Part shown: in pieces, positions 7,378 to 16,698 of the stretch | Position numbering within the stretch: the stretch's first letter is position 1 | Layout of the letters: each line of letters starts with the position of its first letter | Origin: Methylophaga sp. UBA3192 | GTDB lineage: Bacteria > Pseudomonadota > Gammaproteobacteria > Nitrosococcales > Methylophagaceae | DNA length: 26,214 bases | Direction of reading: 5' to 3' | Assembly (NCBI GenBank): GCA_002363955.1 | Contig: DEXE01000003.1 | Span: forward strand, 809,882 to 836,095 | The notes under the pieces: generated by a model | The model's database searches: none | Seen by the model: the letters and a program-made list of their open reading frames with translations, nothing else | What the model was told of the DNA's origin: nothing | Made by a program: the position numbers and the translations under genes

Positions 7378-8129
7378 AATCATATTTACAAATAGGTTTT
7401 TTGGCGACCTCAATCATGGTGCTCACTGCATGTGCTACAACAGGACCACGTGAACACATTGCGCCTGATCCTAAAGCTGCTGAATTGAATATGCAGTTGG
7501 GCTTAAGTTATCTGCAACGTGGTGATTACGAAATCGCCATGGAAAAACTGGATAAAGCACTTAAACAAAACCCGAATTTACCAAGTGCTCATAACACTAT
7601 CGCTCTGCTTTATCAGCGCTTGGGTGAAAATGAAAAGGCCGAAAAACATTTTAAAGAAGCTGTCAGTAGGTCGCCACAGTATTCTGAAGCACAGAATAAC
7701 TATGGCGTTTTTCTGTGCCAACAAGGTCAATATGAAGAAGCAGAGAAGCGTTTTTTAAAAGCTGTTGAAAACCCGCTTTATCAAAGTGCGGCAATGGCAT
7801 TTGAAAATGCCGGTCTGTGTACCAGAGAAATTCCGGATTTGGTTAAGGCTGAATCCTATTTCAGACGAGCCTTACAGATTAACCCTAACCTGAGTAAATC
7901 ATTAATGGGTATGGCAGATCTGAGCTATGAGCAAAAAAATTACATGCAAGCCCGGGCTTATGTTCAGCGTTTCAACAGTGTATCGCCCTGGACTCCCCAG
8001 TCGTTACTGACAGCGATTAAAACTGAGTCAAAACTGGGTAATGAGGATGCCGTATCCAGTTATAAATTAATTATGCGAGCCCGGTTCCCGGATTCCGATG
8101 AAATGCGTATGGTCAATGAAGGTATTTAA
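7374..8129 (+). CDS. pilW: Type IV pilus biogenesis TPR lipoprotein PilF/PilW
   Basis: This is a 251-residue lipoprotein with a signal peptide and lipobox LTAC (Cys20), followed by tandem tetratricopeptide repeats from about residue 36 to 230 (for example LGLSYLQRGDYEIAMEKLDKA and NYGVFLCQQGQYEEAEKRF). PilF/PilW is the pilotin that places the PilQ secretin in the outer membrane. Its place between rlmN and rodZ is the conserved one. The 4-base overlap with rlmN supports the start. It is called PilF in Pseudomonas and PilW in Neisseria. Confidence 0.93.
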   Translation: MKSYLQIGFLATSIMVLTACATTGPREHIAPDPKAAELNMQLGLSYLQRGDYEIAMEKLDKALKQNPNLPSAHNTIALLYQRLGENEKAEKHFKEAVSRSPQYSEAQNNYGVFLCQQGQYEEAEKRFLKAVENPLYQSAAMAFENAGLCTREIPDLVKAESYFRRALQINPNLSKSLMGMADLSYEQKNYMQARAYVQRFNSVSPWTPQSLLTAIKTESKLGNEDAVSSYKLIMRARFPDSDEMRMVNEGI

Positions 8130-8134
8130 CATTT

Positions 8135-9061
8135 ATGACTGAGAGTCATACAGAAGAACCGAGTGTTGTTTCATCATCAGTTGATGTTGGCAAACGTTTA
8201 CGTGATGCTCGGGAAGCAAAAAAAATCTCTGTTACAGATGCTGCAGCTCAACTGAGAGTAACTCGAGATGCCATTGTACATCTGGAAGAGCAAAACTGGG
8301 ATAGATTGCATGGACGAACCTATGCCCGGGGGTATTTTTTGAGTTATGTAAAGTTCCTGGGGCTTCCGCAGGATGAAATGCTTGCAGGGTTCAATATAGA
8401 GTTTAGCGAGAATGAGAGCCGAAGCCCATCGGTCGCCCCCATTCAACAAATTAAACCAGCAAAATCAGCATTTCCATGGCTGCCATTAATTTTGTTGATC
8501 ATTGTTGCTGTCGGAGCTTGGTTTGCCTATCAACAATGGCAAACCCATCAGGTTAACAGTCTGGCTGAGGAATTACCCAGTCAACCGTTTATCGAACCAG
8601 TAGAAGAACAACAAAGCGAGGAGAGCAGTGACGACTCCATACCAATAATTGAATCAAATGCTGAGCAGTTCACAAATGCTGATCAGCCGCCATTATTGAA
8701 CGAAGTGGATGAGTCGCTGACAGCTTCTGAGCCTGCTTTAGCAGAACAATCATCTACGACAATTGAACTAATGGAAAACGAAGCGGCTGAGCCGTCAACT
8801 GTCGTCGATGCAAACCAAAAAGACCTCATCATTGGTATCAACTCAGACTGCTGGGTTGAAGTTCGTGATGCCAATCAGCAGGTATTGATTAGTCGGGTAG
8901 TCAGGGGCGGGAACACTGTTGAATTGACTGGGACCACGCCTTTTCAGGTCTCACTGGGACAGGCCAATGCCGCCTCAGTCAGATTTGATGGTGAGATTAT
9001 TGATGTCTCTGAATATACACGCGGAAATGTAGCTCGCTTTACTTTGGGAGGAGACTCGTAA
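8135..9061 (+). CDS. rodZ: Cytoskeletal membrane protein RodZ
   Basis: RodZ links the MreB cytoskeleton to the cell-wall elongation machinery. In 308 residues it has an N-terminal cytoplasmic helix-turn-helix domain (about 17-90, including RLRDAREAKKISVTDAAAQL and the conserved YARGYFLSYVKFLGL), a single transmembrane helix (about 114-132), an acidic Ser/Glu-rich periplasmic linker (about 145-225), and a C-terminal beta domain (about 228-305, DUF4115 type, with SDCWVEVRDANQ). Its stop codon overlaps the ispG start by one base (TAATG). Its expression is probably linked with the flanking genes. Confidence 0.94.
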   Translation: MTESHTEEPSVVSSSVDVGKRLRDAREAKKISVTDAAAQLRVTRDAIVHLEEQNWDRLHGRTYARGYFLSYVKFLGLPQDEMLAGFNIEFSENESRSPSVAPIQQIKPAKSAFPWLPLILLIIVAVGAWFAYQQWQTHQVNSLAEELPSQPFIEPVEEQQSEESSDDSIPIIESNAEQFTNADQPPLLNEVDESLTASEPALAEQSSTTIELMENEAAEPSTVVDANQKDLIIGINSDCWVEVRDANQQVLISRVVRGGNTVELTGTTPFQVSLGQANAASVRFDGEIIDVSEYTRGNVARFTLGGDS

Positions 9062-10179
9062 TGCATACGCCTTCACCTATTAAGCGTCGAAAATCCAGGC
9101 AAATCATGGTGGGAAATGTTCCGGTTGGCGGTGACGCGCCGATTGCCGTGCAAAGTATGACCAATACCGAAACAACGGATGTTGCTGCGACGGTTGATCA
9201 AATCCAGCGTTTGCAAAAAGTAGGTGCTGATCTGGTTCGTGTTTCTGTACCGTCCATGGATGCTGCTGAAGCATTTGGCGCGATTCGTAAACAAGTGGAT
9301 ATTCCGTTAATCGCCGATATTCATTTTGATTACAGGATTGCCCTGCGTGTAGCGGAACTGGGCGTCGATTGTTTGCGTATCAATCCAGGCAACATCGGTC
9401 GCGAAGATCGGGTCCGTGCGGTTGTGGATAAAGCGCGTGATTTTGGTATTCCAATTCGTATTGGTGTAAACGCGGGGTCACTGGAAAAAGAATTACAAAA
9501 AAAATATGGTGAACCCACGCCAGAAGCATTGGTTGAATCAGCCTTAAGACATATCGATATTCTGGATCGGCTGAACTTTCCTGATTTTAAAGTCAGTTTG
9601 AAAGCATCAGATGTGTTTATGACAGTTCATGCCTATAGACAATTAGCAGATCAGATTGAACAACCTTTGCATTTGGGTATTACAGAAGCAGGCAGCCTGC
9701 GCAGTGGTGCCGTTAAATCCGCAATTGGTCTGGGAATGTTATTGGCTGAAGGTATTGGTGATACCATTCGCGTCTCTTTGGCAGCTGATCCGATCGAAGA
9801 AATTCGTGTTGGGTTTGATATTCTGAAAAGTCTGCGAATCCGCAGTAAAGGTATTAATCTGATTGCCTGCCCATCCTGCTCCAGACAGGAGTTTGATGTT
9901 ATCTCGACCGTGAATGCACTTGAAGCTCGTTTGGAAGATATTATCGAGCCAATGGATGTTGCTGTCATTGGTTGTGTGGTGAATGGTCCGGGAGAAGCAA
10001 AAGAGGCTGCAATCGGTTTGACAGGTGGTTCACCAAATCTGCTGTACCGCGATGGAAAACCACACCATAAATTAGATAACGAATCATTGGTCGATCAGCT
10101 GGAAAAAGAAATTCGTCAGCGGATATCCATGCGCAGTGATCAACCCGAAAAAATAATTCCGATAAAGGACATAAGCTAA
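9061..10179 (+). CDS. ispG: 4-hydroxy-3-methylbut-2-en-1-yl diphosphate synthase
   Basis: IspG (GcpE) converts 2-C-methyl-D-erythritol 2,4-cyclodiphosphate to HMBPP in the MEP isoprenoid pathway. It has 372 residues, the usual length for the proteobacterial single-barrel form. The 4Fe-4S ligands are Cys270 and Cys273 (ACPSCSR), Cys305 (GCVVNGPGE) and Glu312. The N-terminal TIM-barrel has the conserved APIAVQSMTNT segment. It overlaps rodZ by one base and is followed by hisS two bases after its stop, so it sits in the middle of an operon. Confidence 0.97.
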   Translation: MHTPSPIKRRKSRQIMVGNVPVGGDAPIAVQSMTNTETTDVAATVDQIQRLQKVGADLVRVSVPSMDAAEAFGAIRKQVDIPLIADIHFDYRIALRVAELGVDCLRINPGNIGREDRVRAVVDKARDFGIPIRIGVNAGSLEKELQKKYGEPTPEALVESALRHIDILDRLNFPDFKVSLKASDVFMTVHAYRQLADQIEQPLHLGITEAGSLRSGAVKSAIGLGMLLAEGIGDTIRVSLAADPIEEIRVGFDILKSLRIRSKGINLIACPSCSRQEFDVISTVNALEARLEDIIEPMDVAVIGCVVNGPGEAKEAAIGLTGGSPNLLYRDGKPHHKLDNESLVDQLEKEIRQRISMRSDQPEKIIPIKDIS

Positions 10180-10181
10180 AG

Positions 10182-11456
10182 GTGGCAGAGATTATCCGTT
10201 CTGTCCGGGGAATGAACGACATTCTTCCGGAAATGACGCCGTATTGGCAATCAGTGGAAACCAGCCTTAAAAAGGTGCTTGATGGCTATGGCTATCAGGA
10301 AATCAGGTTACCCATTCTGGAAAAGACCGAATTGTTCAAACGCTCTATCGGAGAAGTTACTGACATCGTTGAGAAGGAAATGTATACCTTTGACGACCGC
10401 AATGGTGACAGCCTGACCTTGCGGCCTGAAGGCACGGCCGGATGCGTCAGGGCCGCTATGGAGCATGGTATGTTCCAGCAGCAGCAACGTCTCTGGTATA
10501 TGGGACCAATGTTTCGTCATGAACGCCCACAGAAAGGCCGGTATCGTCAATTTCACCAATTAGGCGTTGAAGCTTATGGTTTCAGCGGTCCTGATATTGA
10601 TGCGGAAATGATTCTGTTAACAGCACGTTTATGGAAAACTCTGGGGTTGAAAGATATTTCTTTGCAGATCAATTCGCTTGGAAGTACTGACGCTCGACTC
10701 AATTATCGTGAAAAACTGGTTGAGTATTATCAGGATAATTATTCACAACTTGATGAAGACAGTCAGCGACGATTAGTCAGTAATCCGTTACGTATTCTGG
10801 ATAGTAAAAATCCCGCGATGCAGGCGCTTAATGACGCGGCACCCAAACTGATAGATTATCTGGATGCGGAATCTGCCGGGCATTTTGAGCAATTGTGTAC
10901 TACCTTACGAGCAGCAGGCATTGCGTTTGAGATAAATCCGCGACTGGTTCGAGGGTTGGACTATTATGGCAAAACCGTTTTTGAATGGGTGACCAATCAG
11001 CTGGGAGCGCAAGGCACAGTCTGCGCCGGAGGACGTTATGATGGTCTGATCGAACAGCTGGGTGGTAAAGAGTCCACTGCTATCGGTTTTGCCATTGGTC
11101 TAGAACGTCTTATTGCATTGCTGGAAGCAGGAGGGGCTTTACCTGAAACGGTATCTCCTGATGTATATCTTGTTGCCGTTGGTGAAGCCGCAGCAGCGCA
11201 ATCCTTGCTGCTGGCAGAAAGCCTTAGGGACCAGCTTCCCCAACTTCGCTTGATTAGCCACTGTGGTGGTGGTAGTTTTAAAAGCCAATTCAAGCGGGCT
11301 GATCGCAGTGGAGCGCGCTGGACCTTGATTTTGGGGGAGGAGGAAATGGCGCAGCAAATCATTGGCGTGAAAACCATGGCAACAGGTGAGCAACAAACCT
11401 TGCCCTGGTCTGAACTCGCGACTTTTCTTTCTGAATCAAAGCTCAATAACCGTTAA
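10182..11456 (+). CDS. hisS: Histidyl-tRNA synthetase (GTG start)
   Basis: HisS is a class II synthetase that charges tRNA-His; it has 424 residues here, the standard length. Class II motif 2 (TLRPEGTAGCVRA) and the histidine-specific motif GLDYYGKTVFEW are both visible, with the anticodon-binding domain at the C-terminus (from about residue 325). It begins with GTG (MAEIIRSVRGMNDILP), confirmed by the family's conserved RGMNDILP close to the N-terminus. AAGGA at 10165-10169 is a plausible but distant ribosome binding site. The usual downstream yfgM-bamB-der genes are absent; pgi follows instead. Confidence 0.97.
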   Translation: MAEIIRSVRGMNDILPEMTPYWQSVETSLKKVLDGYGYQEIRLPILEKTELFKRSIGEVTDIVEKEMYTFDDRNGDSLTLRPEGTAGCVRAAMEHGMFQQQQRLWYMGPMFRHERPQKGRYRQFHQLGVEAYGFSGPDIDAEMILLTARLWKTLGLKDISLQINSLGSTDARLNYREKLVEYYQDNYSQLDEDSQRRLVSNPLRILDSKNPAMQALNDAAPKLIDYLDAESAGHFEQLCTTLRAAGIAFEINPRLVRGLDYYGKTVFEWVTNQLGAQGTVCAGGRYDGLIEQLGGKESTAIGFAIGLERLIALLEAGGALPETVSPDVYLVAVGEAAAAQSLLLAESLRDQLPQLRLISHCGGGSFKSQFKRADRSGARWTLILGEEEMAQQIIGVKTMATGEQQTLPWSELATFLSESKLNNR

Positions 11457-11473
11457 CAAAAATAAGTAGAAAT

Positions 11474-13111
11474 ATGACGCCACTAAATATCGCCGAATGG
11501 CAATCATTGGATAGACATTATTCTGATATCAAGTATCTGTCGATGCGTGAGCAATTCGTACTTGATTCGGGACGTTTTGAGCGGTTTTCAATTCGCTCAG
11601 GTGATTTGTTATTGGATTATTCCAAAAATCGTATTACTCAGGAAACCATTGAGAAGCTGATCGCCCTGGCAGAAGCAGTAAAAGTAGAGTCCTGGATTGA
11701 ACGCATGTTTTCTGGTGAGCAGATAAATCACACAGAAGGGCGTGCCGTATTGCACACGGCATTACGCAATCGAGCCAATACGCCTGTTTTGGTGGATGGT
11801 GAAGATGTGATGCCACAGGTAAATGCCGTTCTCGATAAGATGGCTGCCTTTTGTGAGCAGGTTCATAGTGGTAAGTGGGTGGGTTTCAGTGGCAAAAAAA
11901 TTACCGATATTGTAAATATTGGTATTGGCGGTTCGGATCTTGGCCCAGCTATGATCTGTGATGCGCTGGAGCCTTATGGTATTGATGGTCTTGAGGCGCA
12001 TTTTGTTTCTAATGTTGATGGTACTGATCTCAGTACTACGCTGGAAAAACTGAATCCTGAAACGACCCTGTTTATTGTTGCTTCAAAAACCTTTACGACT
12101 CAGGAAACCATAACCAACGCTCAGTCTGCGCGGAATTGGTTTCTCAAAGTTGCCACACAGGCAGATGTCGCTAAACATTTTGTTGCTGTCTCTACCAATG
12201 CCAAAGAAGTTGCCAGATTTGGCATTGATACGGCCAATATGTTTGAGATCTGGGACTGGGTTGGCGGCCGATATTCATTGTGGAGTGCCATTGGCTTACC
12301 GATTGCACTGTATGTCGGTATGGATAATTTTATTCGTCTGCTGGAAGGTGGACATGAAATGGATAACCATTTCCGCAGTAAACCATTAGCCGAAAATATC
12401 CCGGTTATCATGGGCATGCTGGGAATCTGGTATATCAATTTCTTTAATGCCCAAACGCATGCCATTGTACCGTATGACCATTCATTAGCCCGTTTCCCGA
12501 ATCATATGCAGCAATTGGATATGGAAAGCAACGGCAAGTTTATTAACCGGCAGGGTGCCCGCATCAGTTATAAAACCGGACCGGTTATCTGGGGGACGCC
12601 CGGAACTAATGGTCAGCATGCCTATTTTCAGTTGATTCATCAGGGAACACAGTTAATACCGGTGGATTTTGTATTGCCGGTTAATAGTCATTACCCCGAA
12701 TGTGATCATCAGTCTATTCTGCTGGCCAATGGCCTGGCGCAAGCTGAAGCCCTAATGAAGGGGAAAAGTGCCGAAGAAGTCAGGGAAGAGCTGATTAAAG
12801 AAGGTTATGAAGGCAAAACGCTGGATGCATTATTACCCCATAAAGTCTTTCCGGGAAATCGTCCAAGTAATGTGTTGTTATTTCCTAAATTGACACCGGA
12901 AATGCTTGGACAGCTGGTTGCACTCTATGAACATAAAGTGTTTGTACAAGGGGTAATCTGGAATATCAATTCGTTTGATCAGTGGGGCGTTGAACTTGGC
13001 AAGCAACTCGCAAAAGCCATTCTGCCCGACTTACAGGGCAATGCCGATATTTCCGTACATGATAGTTCCACAACTGAACTTATCAAAATGATCCGTACTT
13101 TACGTCAGTAA
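11474..13111 (+). CDS. pgi: Glucose-6-phosphate isomerase
   Basis: Pgi interconverts glucose-6-phosphate and fructose-6-phosphate. The 545-residue protein is full length. Active-site residues are visible: Glu351 in MESNGKF, His382 in TNGQHAYFQLIHQG and Lys510 in SFDQWGVELGK. The sugar-phosphate site NIGIGGSDLGPAM (148-160) and the signature DWVGGRYSLWSAIGLP (261-276) are intact. It lies 17 bases after hisS and could be the last gene of that run, while functionally it belongs with the convergent glycogen genes, as it delivers glucose-6-phosphate towards glucose-1-phosphate. Confidence 0.97.
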   Translation: MTPLNIAEWQSLDRHYSDIKYLSMREQFVLDSGRFERFSIRSGDLLLDYSKNRITQETIEKLIALAEAVKVESWIERMFSGEQINHTEGRAVLHTALRNRANTPVLVDGEDVMPQVNAVLDKMAAFCEQVHSGKWVGFSGKKITDIVNIGIGGSDLGPAMICDALEPYGIDGLEAHFVSNVDGTDLSTTLEKLNPETTLFIVASKTFTTQETITNAQSARNWFLKVATQADVAKHFVAVSTNAKEVARFGIDTANMFEIWDWVGGRYSLWSAIGLPIALYVGMDNFIRLLEGGHEMDNHFRSKPLAENIPVIMGMLGIWYINFFNAQTHAIVPYDHSLARFPNHMQQLDMESNGKFINRQGARISYKTGPVIWGTPGTNGQHAYFQLIHQGTQLIPVDFVLPVNSHYPECDHQSILLANGLAQAEALMKGKSAEEVREELIKEGYEGKTLDALLPHKVFPGNRPSNVLLFPKLTPEMLGQLVALYEHKVFVQGVIWNINSFDQWGVELGKQLAKAILPDLQGNADISVHDSSTTELIKMIRTLRQ

Positions 13112-13120
13112 TAGTATTCA

Positions 13121-13143
13121 GCGGCTCGTGTCATACGAGCCGC
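13121..13143. terminator. Hairpin between convergent pgi and glgB
   Basis: A perfect 9-bp stem GCGGCTCGT (13121-13129) and ACGAGCCGC (13135-13143) with a 5-base loop lies 9 bases after the pgi stop and 8 bases from the glgB stop. It is GC-rich and placed to serve both genes, but lacks a strong U-tract on either side, so termination may be weak or the hairpin may mainly protect the 3' ends. Confidence 0.65.
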
Positions 13144-13151
13144 ATGCTGCT

Positions 13152-15323
13152 TCAATGTTTCTTGCGAATAATGAGTCCTGCTAACGGCGGCAAATTTACG
13201 ACAATTGAATAAGGTCTTTCCGACCATTCAGTTGGTTCACTATTAACTAGCGGACTGACGGGATAATTGCTGCCAGAGTAATATTCCGAATCTGAGTTGA
13301 TGACCACTTCGTATTCACCTGCTTCCGGTACGCCAATGCGATAATTGTCGCGCACGACAGGGGTAAAATTAAACACCGCTACCACAATAGCGTCCTGTCC
13401 ACGCCGCAGAAAACTAAGCACCGAATGCTCACGATCATTACAATCAATCCACTCAAAACCATGGGCATCAAAGTCATGATAGTGAAGTGCCGGACTTTCG
13501 CAATACACTTTATTCAAATCGGTAACAATCTGTAATAAACCTTGATGCTGCGGATAGTCGAGTAAATACCATTCAAGCGATTGTTCACTATTCCATTCGC
13601 TACCCTGCCCAAATTCCGACCCCATAAATAATAACTTCTTGCCGGGATAACTGAACATAAAGGTGTAAAGCAATCGCAGATTAGCAAATTGCTGCCATTC
13701 ATCCCCAGGCATTTTATAACGCATCGACTTTTTGCCATGCACAACCTCATCGTGTGAGAAGGGCAGAACAAAATTCTCTGTAAATGCATAGAGCAAACCA
13801 AAGGTCAGTTGATCATGATGGTAACGTCGATGGATGGGATCTTGTTTCATATATTCGAGAATGTCATGCATCCAGCCCATATTCCATTTCATCGAAAATC
13901 CTAGTCCGCCCATATCGGCAGGCCTTGAAACCATTGGATAAGAGGTCGATTCTTCGGCGGCGATAATACAGCCAGGATGAGACTGATGCAGAATCGTGTT
14001 CACTTCCTGGAGAAAACTAATGACTTCAAGATTTTCACGTCCGCCATGAATATTGGGTAACCATTGACCTTCTTCACGCGAATAATCCAGATACAACATT
14101 GAGGCTACGGCATCAACCCGCAGACCATCTATATGAAACTCCTCCAGCCAGAAAAAAGCACTGGATAACAAAAAGTTGCGAACTTCATTGCGTCCATAGT
14201 TGAAAATCAATGTACCCCAGTCCTGATGTTCACCACGCCGTGGATCTTCATGTTCATAGAGTGCTGTGCCATCAAAACGGGCTAAGCCGAAACTGTCTTT
14301 TGGAAAATGTCCCGGGACCCAGTCGAGTAATACGCCGATATTATTTTGATGGCATTTATCAACTAAATATCGAAAATCATCCGGTGATCCGAAACGACTG
14401 GTTGCTGCATAATACCCGGTAGTCTGGTAGCCCCATGAAATATCCAGTGGATGCTCAGTAACCGGCAACAATTCAATATGGGTAAATCCCAGTTTATTGA
14501 CATATGGCACCAGTTTGTCAGCCAGTTCACGATAGCTGCAGAAACTTCCGTCACTGTGTTTTTGCCAGGAGCCAAGGTGGACTTCATACACGCTATGCGG
14601 TGTATTCAGCCACTTGGCATGTTCTCGCCCAGACATCCAGTCTTTATCCTGCCATTGATAATTGCTGTTAAACACCACTGAAGCGGTGCTGGGACGCAGT
14701 TCGGCCTGTTGACAGTATGGGTCCATTTTCAGGTGCAGACTGCCATCATGATGATTACGTATTTCAAACTTATACAGCTCACCGATATCCAGGCCAGGAA
14801 TAAATAATTCCCATACGCCGGTACTGCCCCTGGAGCGCATCGGATGACATCGACCATCCCAGCGGTTAAATGTACCTACGACACTTACACGCTGAGCATT
14901 GGGTGCCCAAGTGGCAAATATGACCCCTTCGACACCATTGACTGTACGTTTGTGTGAACCCAGTATTCGATAGGCGTGCCAATGTTTACCTTCAGCAAAC
15001 AGGTACAGATCATAATCTGAAATCTGTGGTGGAAAGCTGTATGGATCATAATGGCTCTGAATTTGATTTTCCGAAGTGGTACGATGAATCTGATAGGGAG
15101 ATGTTAAATCATCGGAAGCACCTGTCCATTCGAAAAGATCTGTACCTTGAACTCGCTGCATAGGTAAATTGTCACCTACTGTAGCTGCCTCGGTATGAGG
15201 TAAAAAAGCCCTTACATATATCCCATTTTTTGTTGGATGACGTCCCAATACTGCAAAGGGATCATGATGTCTGGCTTCTATGATTTTAAGTTGGTCGTCT
15301 GTCAAATTTTGTTCAAAAACCAT
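13152..15323 (-). CDS. glgB: 1,4-alpha-glucan branching enzyme
   Basis: GlgB makes alpha-1,6 branches in glycogen. The 723-residue protein has the two-part N-terminal region seen in the long GlgB type (HDPFAVLGRHP near residue 20, then a CBM48 with GVIFATWAPNAQRVSVVGTFN at about 133-153), the GH13 barrel, and a C-terminal beta domain. The catalytic triad is Asp404 (LRVDAVASMLY), Glu457 (AAEEST) and Asp525 (FSHDEVVHGK), each one residue off E. coli numbering. It is divergent from glgC across a 106-base gap, so glgB and glgC probably share a regulatory region. Convergent with pgi. Confidence 0.97.
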   Translation of the reverse strand: MVFEQNLTDDQLKIIEARHHDPFAVLGRHPTKNGIYVRAFLPHTEAATVGDNLPMQRVQGTDLFEWTGASDDLTSPYQIHRTTSENQIQSHYDPYSFPPQISDYDLYLFAEGKHWHAYRILGSHKRTVNGVEGVIFATWAPNAQRVSVVGTFNRWDGRCHPMRSRGSTGVWELFIPGLDIGELYKFEIRNHHDGSLHLKMDPYCQQAELRPSTASVVFNSNYQWQDKDWMSGREHAKWLNTPHSVYEVHLGSWQKHSDGSFCSYRELADKLVPYVNKLGFTHIELLPVTEHPLDISWGYQTTGYYAATSRFGSPDDFRYLVDKCHQNNIGVLLDWVPGHFPKDSFGLARFDGTALYEHEDPRRGEHQDWGTLIFNYGRNEVRNFLLSSAFFWLEEFHIDGLRVDAVASMLYLDYSREEGQWLPNIHGGRENLEVISFLQEVNTILHQSHPGCIIAAEESTSYPMVSRPADMGGLGFSMKWNMGWMHDILEYMKQDPIHRRYHHDQLTFGLLYAFTENFVLPFSHDEVVHGKKSMRYKMPGDEWQQFANLRLLYTFMFSYPGKKLLFMGSEFGQGSEWNSEQSLEWYLLDYPQHQGLLQIVTDLNKVYCESPALHYHDFDAHGFEWIDCNDREHSVLSFLRRGQDAIVVAVFNFTPVVRDNYRIGVPEAGEYEVVINSDSEYYSGSNYPVSPLVNSEPTEWSERPYSIVVNLPPLAGLIIRKKH

Positions 15324-15429
15324 AGATATACTGTCCTATAAATATTTCTATTGCTGACCACCTTAACGATGTGGCACGCTTAAAGCCATTACAACATATT
15401 TCACTGCATAGCTGGCTGGAGAATTCAAT

Positions 15430-16698
15430 ATGCCCAAAAATAATAGTACGCGTTTTGTCAGTCGACTGACCAGGGATACTCTGGCATTGATCCTTGCAGG
15501 AGGGCGTGGCTCTCGCCTGAAGCAACTGACAGGATGGCGTGCAAAACCTGCAGTGCCGTTTGGCGGAAAATTCAGGATTATTGATTTTCCATTATCCAAT
15601 TGTGTTAATTCCGGTATTCGCAGGGTGGGTGTATTAACACAATATAAAGCGCATTCACTGATTCGGCATATTCAACAGGGTTGGGGCTTTATGCGCGGTG
15701 CTCTGGGCGAGTTTGTGGAGTTACTCCCAGCCTCTCAACGTACCGAACAGGGGTGGTACACCGGTACAGCAGATGCCGTTTATCAAAACATTGATATTTT
15801 GCGAAATCATGGTCCCGAATATGTATTGATACTGGCAGGTGATCACATTTATAAAATGGATTATGGTGATATGCTGGCGGAACATGTTGCGCAAAATGCC
15901 GATATGACGATTGGCTGTATTGAGGTACCACTGGATCAGGCTAAAGCCTTTGGCGTAATGTCTGTTGATACCAATCATCGCATTGTTGCATTTAATGAAA
16001 AACCGGAAGATCCTGCTCCTATTCCAGGGCAGGATGATGTGGCATTGGCTTCGATGGGGATATACATTTTTAATGCGGGCTTTCTTTATGAACAGTTGAT
16101 TAAAGATGCTGATGACCCAAGGTCCAGTCATGATTTTGGTCATGACATCATTCCGTCGTTAATAAAAAAATATAAAGTTGTCGCGTTTCCGTACAAAGAT
16201 GTTCAGGGTAATGACCCAGGTTATTGGCGCGATGTAGGAACTATTGATGCTTTCTGGTCTGCGAATCTGGAGTTGATAGGCGTGACACCCGAATTAAATC
16301 TTTATGATGAAGATTGGCCGATCTGGACTCATCAGGCGCAACTGCCGCCAGCCAAATTTGTTTTCGATGATGATGACCGCCGCGGCATGGCTGTAGACTC
16401 CATGGTTTCAGGTGGCTGCATCATTTCTGGTTCCACCGTCAGACACTCTGTATTGTTTTCAAATGTCGAAGTTCACAGCTTTAGTCTAATCGAAGATAGC
16501 GTGGTACTACCGGATGTTACTGTTGGCAGGCACTGTCGCCTGAAGAAAGTTGTGCTGGATAAAGGCTGTATCGTGCCTGAAGGTACCATTATCGGGGAAG
16601 ACCCCATACTGGATGCGCAACGTTATGAAGTTTCACCCAATGGTGTTGTATTAGTGACACCGGAAATGCTGGGGCAAAATTACCGTTATGTCAGATAA
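15430..16698 (+). CDS. glgC: Glucose-1-phosphate adenylyltransferase (ADP-glucose pyrophosphorylase)
   Basis: GlgC makes ADP-glucose from ATP and glucose-1-phosphate, the committed step of bacterial glycogen synthesis. The 422-residue protein has the nucleotide-binding GGRGSRL (24-30) with Lys39 in RAKPAVPFGG, WYTGTADAVYQN (109-120), the catalytic-site AGDHIYKMDY (136-145) and the sugar-phosphate site FNEKP (188-192). A left-handed beta-helix domain forms the C-terminus (from about 310). The start is supported by GGAG about 8 bases upstream. It overlaps the GH57 gene by 11 bases, suggesting coupled translation. Allosteric control by glycolytic intermediates is usual for the family but cannot be read from sequence here. 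Confidence 0.97.
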   Translation: MPKNNSTRFVSRLTRDTLALILAGGRGSRLKQLTGWRAKPAVPFGGKFRIIDFPLSNCVNSGIRRVGVLTQYKAHSLIRHIQQGWGFMRGALGEFVELLPASQRTEQGWYTGTADAVYQNIDILRNHGPEYVLILAGDHIYKMDYGDMLAEHVAQNADMTIGCIEVPLDQAKAFGVMSVDTNHRIVAFNEKPEDPAPIPGQDDVALASMGIYIFNAGFLYEQLIKDADDPRSSHDFGHDIIPSLIKKYKVVAFPYKDVQGNDPGYWRDVGTIDAFWSANLELIGVTPELNLYDEDWPIWTHQAQLPPAKFVFDDDDRRGMAVDSMVSGGCIISGSTVRHSVLFSNVEVHSFSLIEDSVVLPDVTVGRHCRLKKVVLDKGCIVPEGTIIGEDPILDAQRYEVSPNGVVLVTPEMLGQNYRYVR

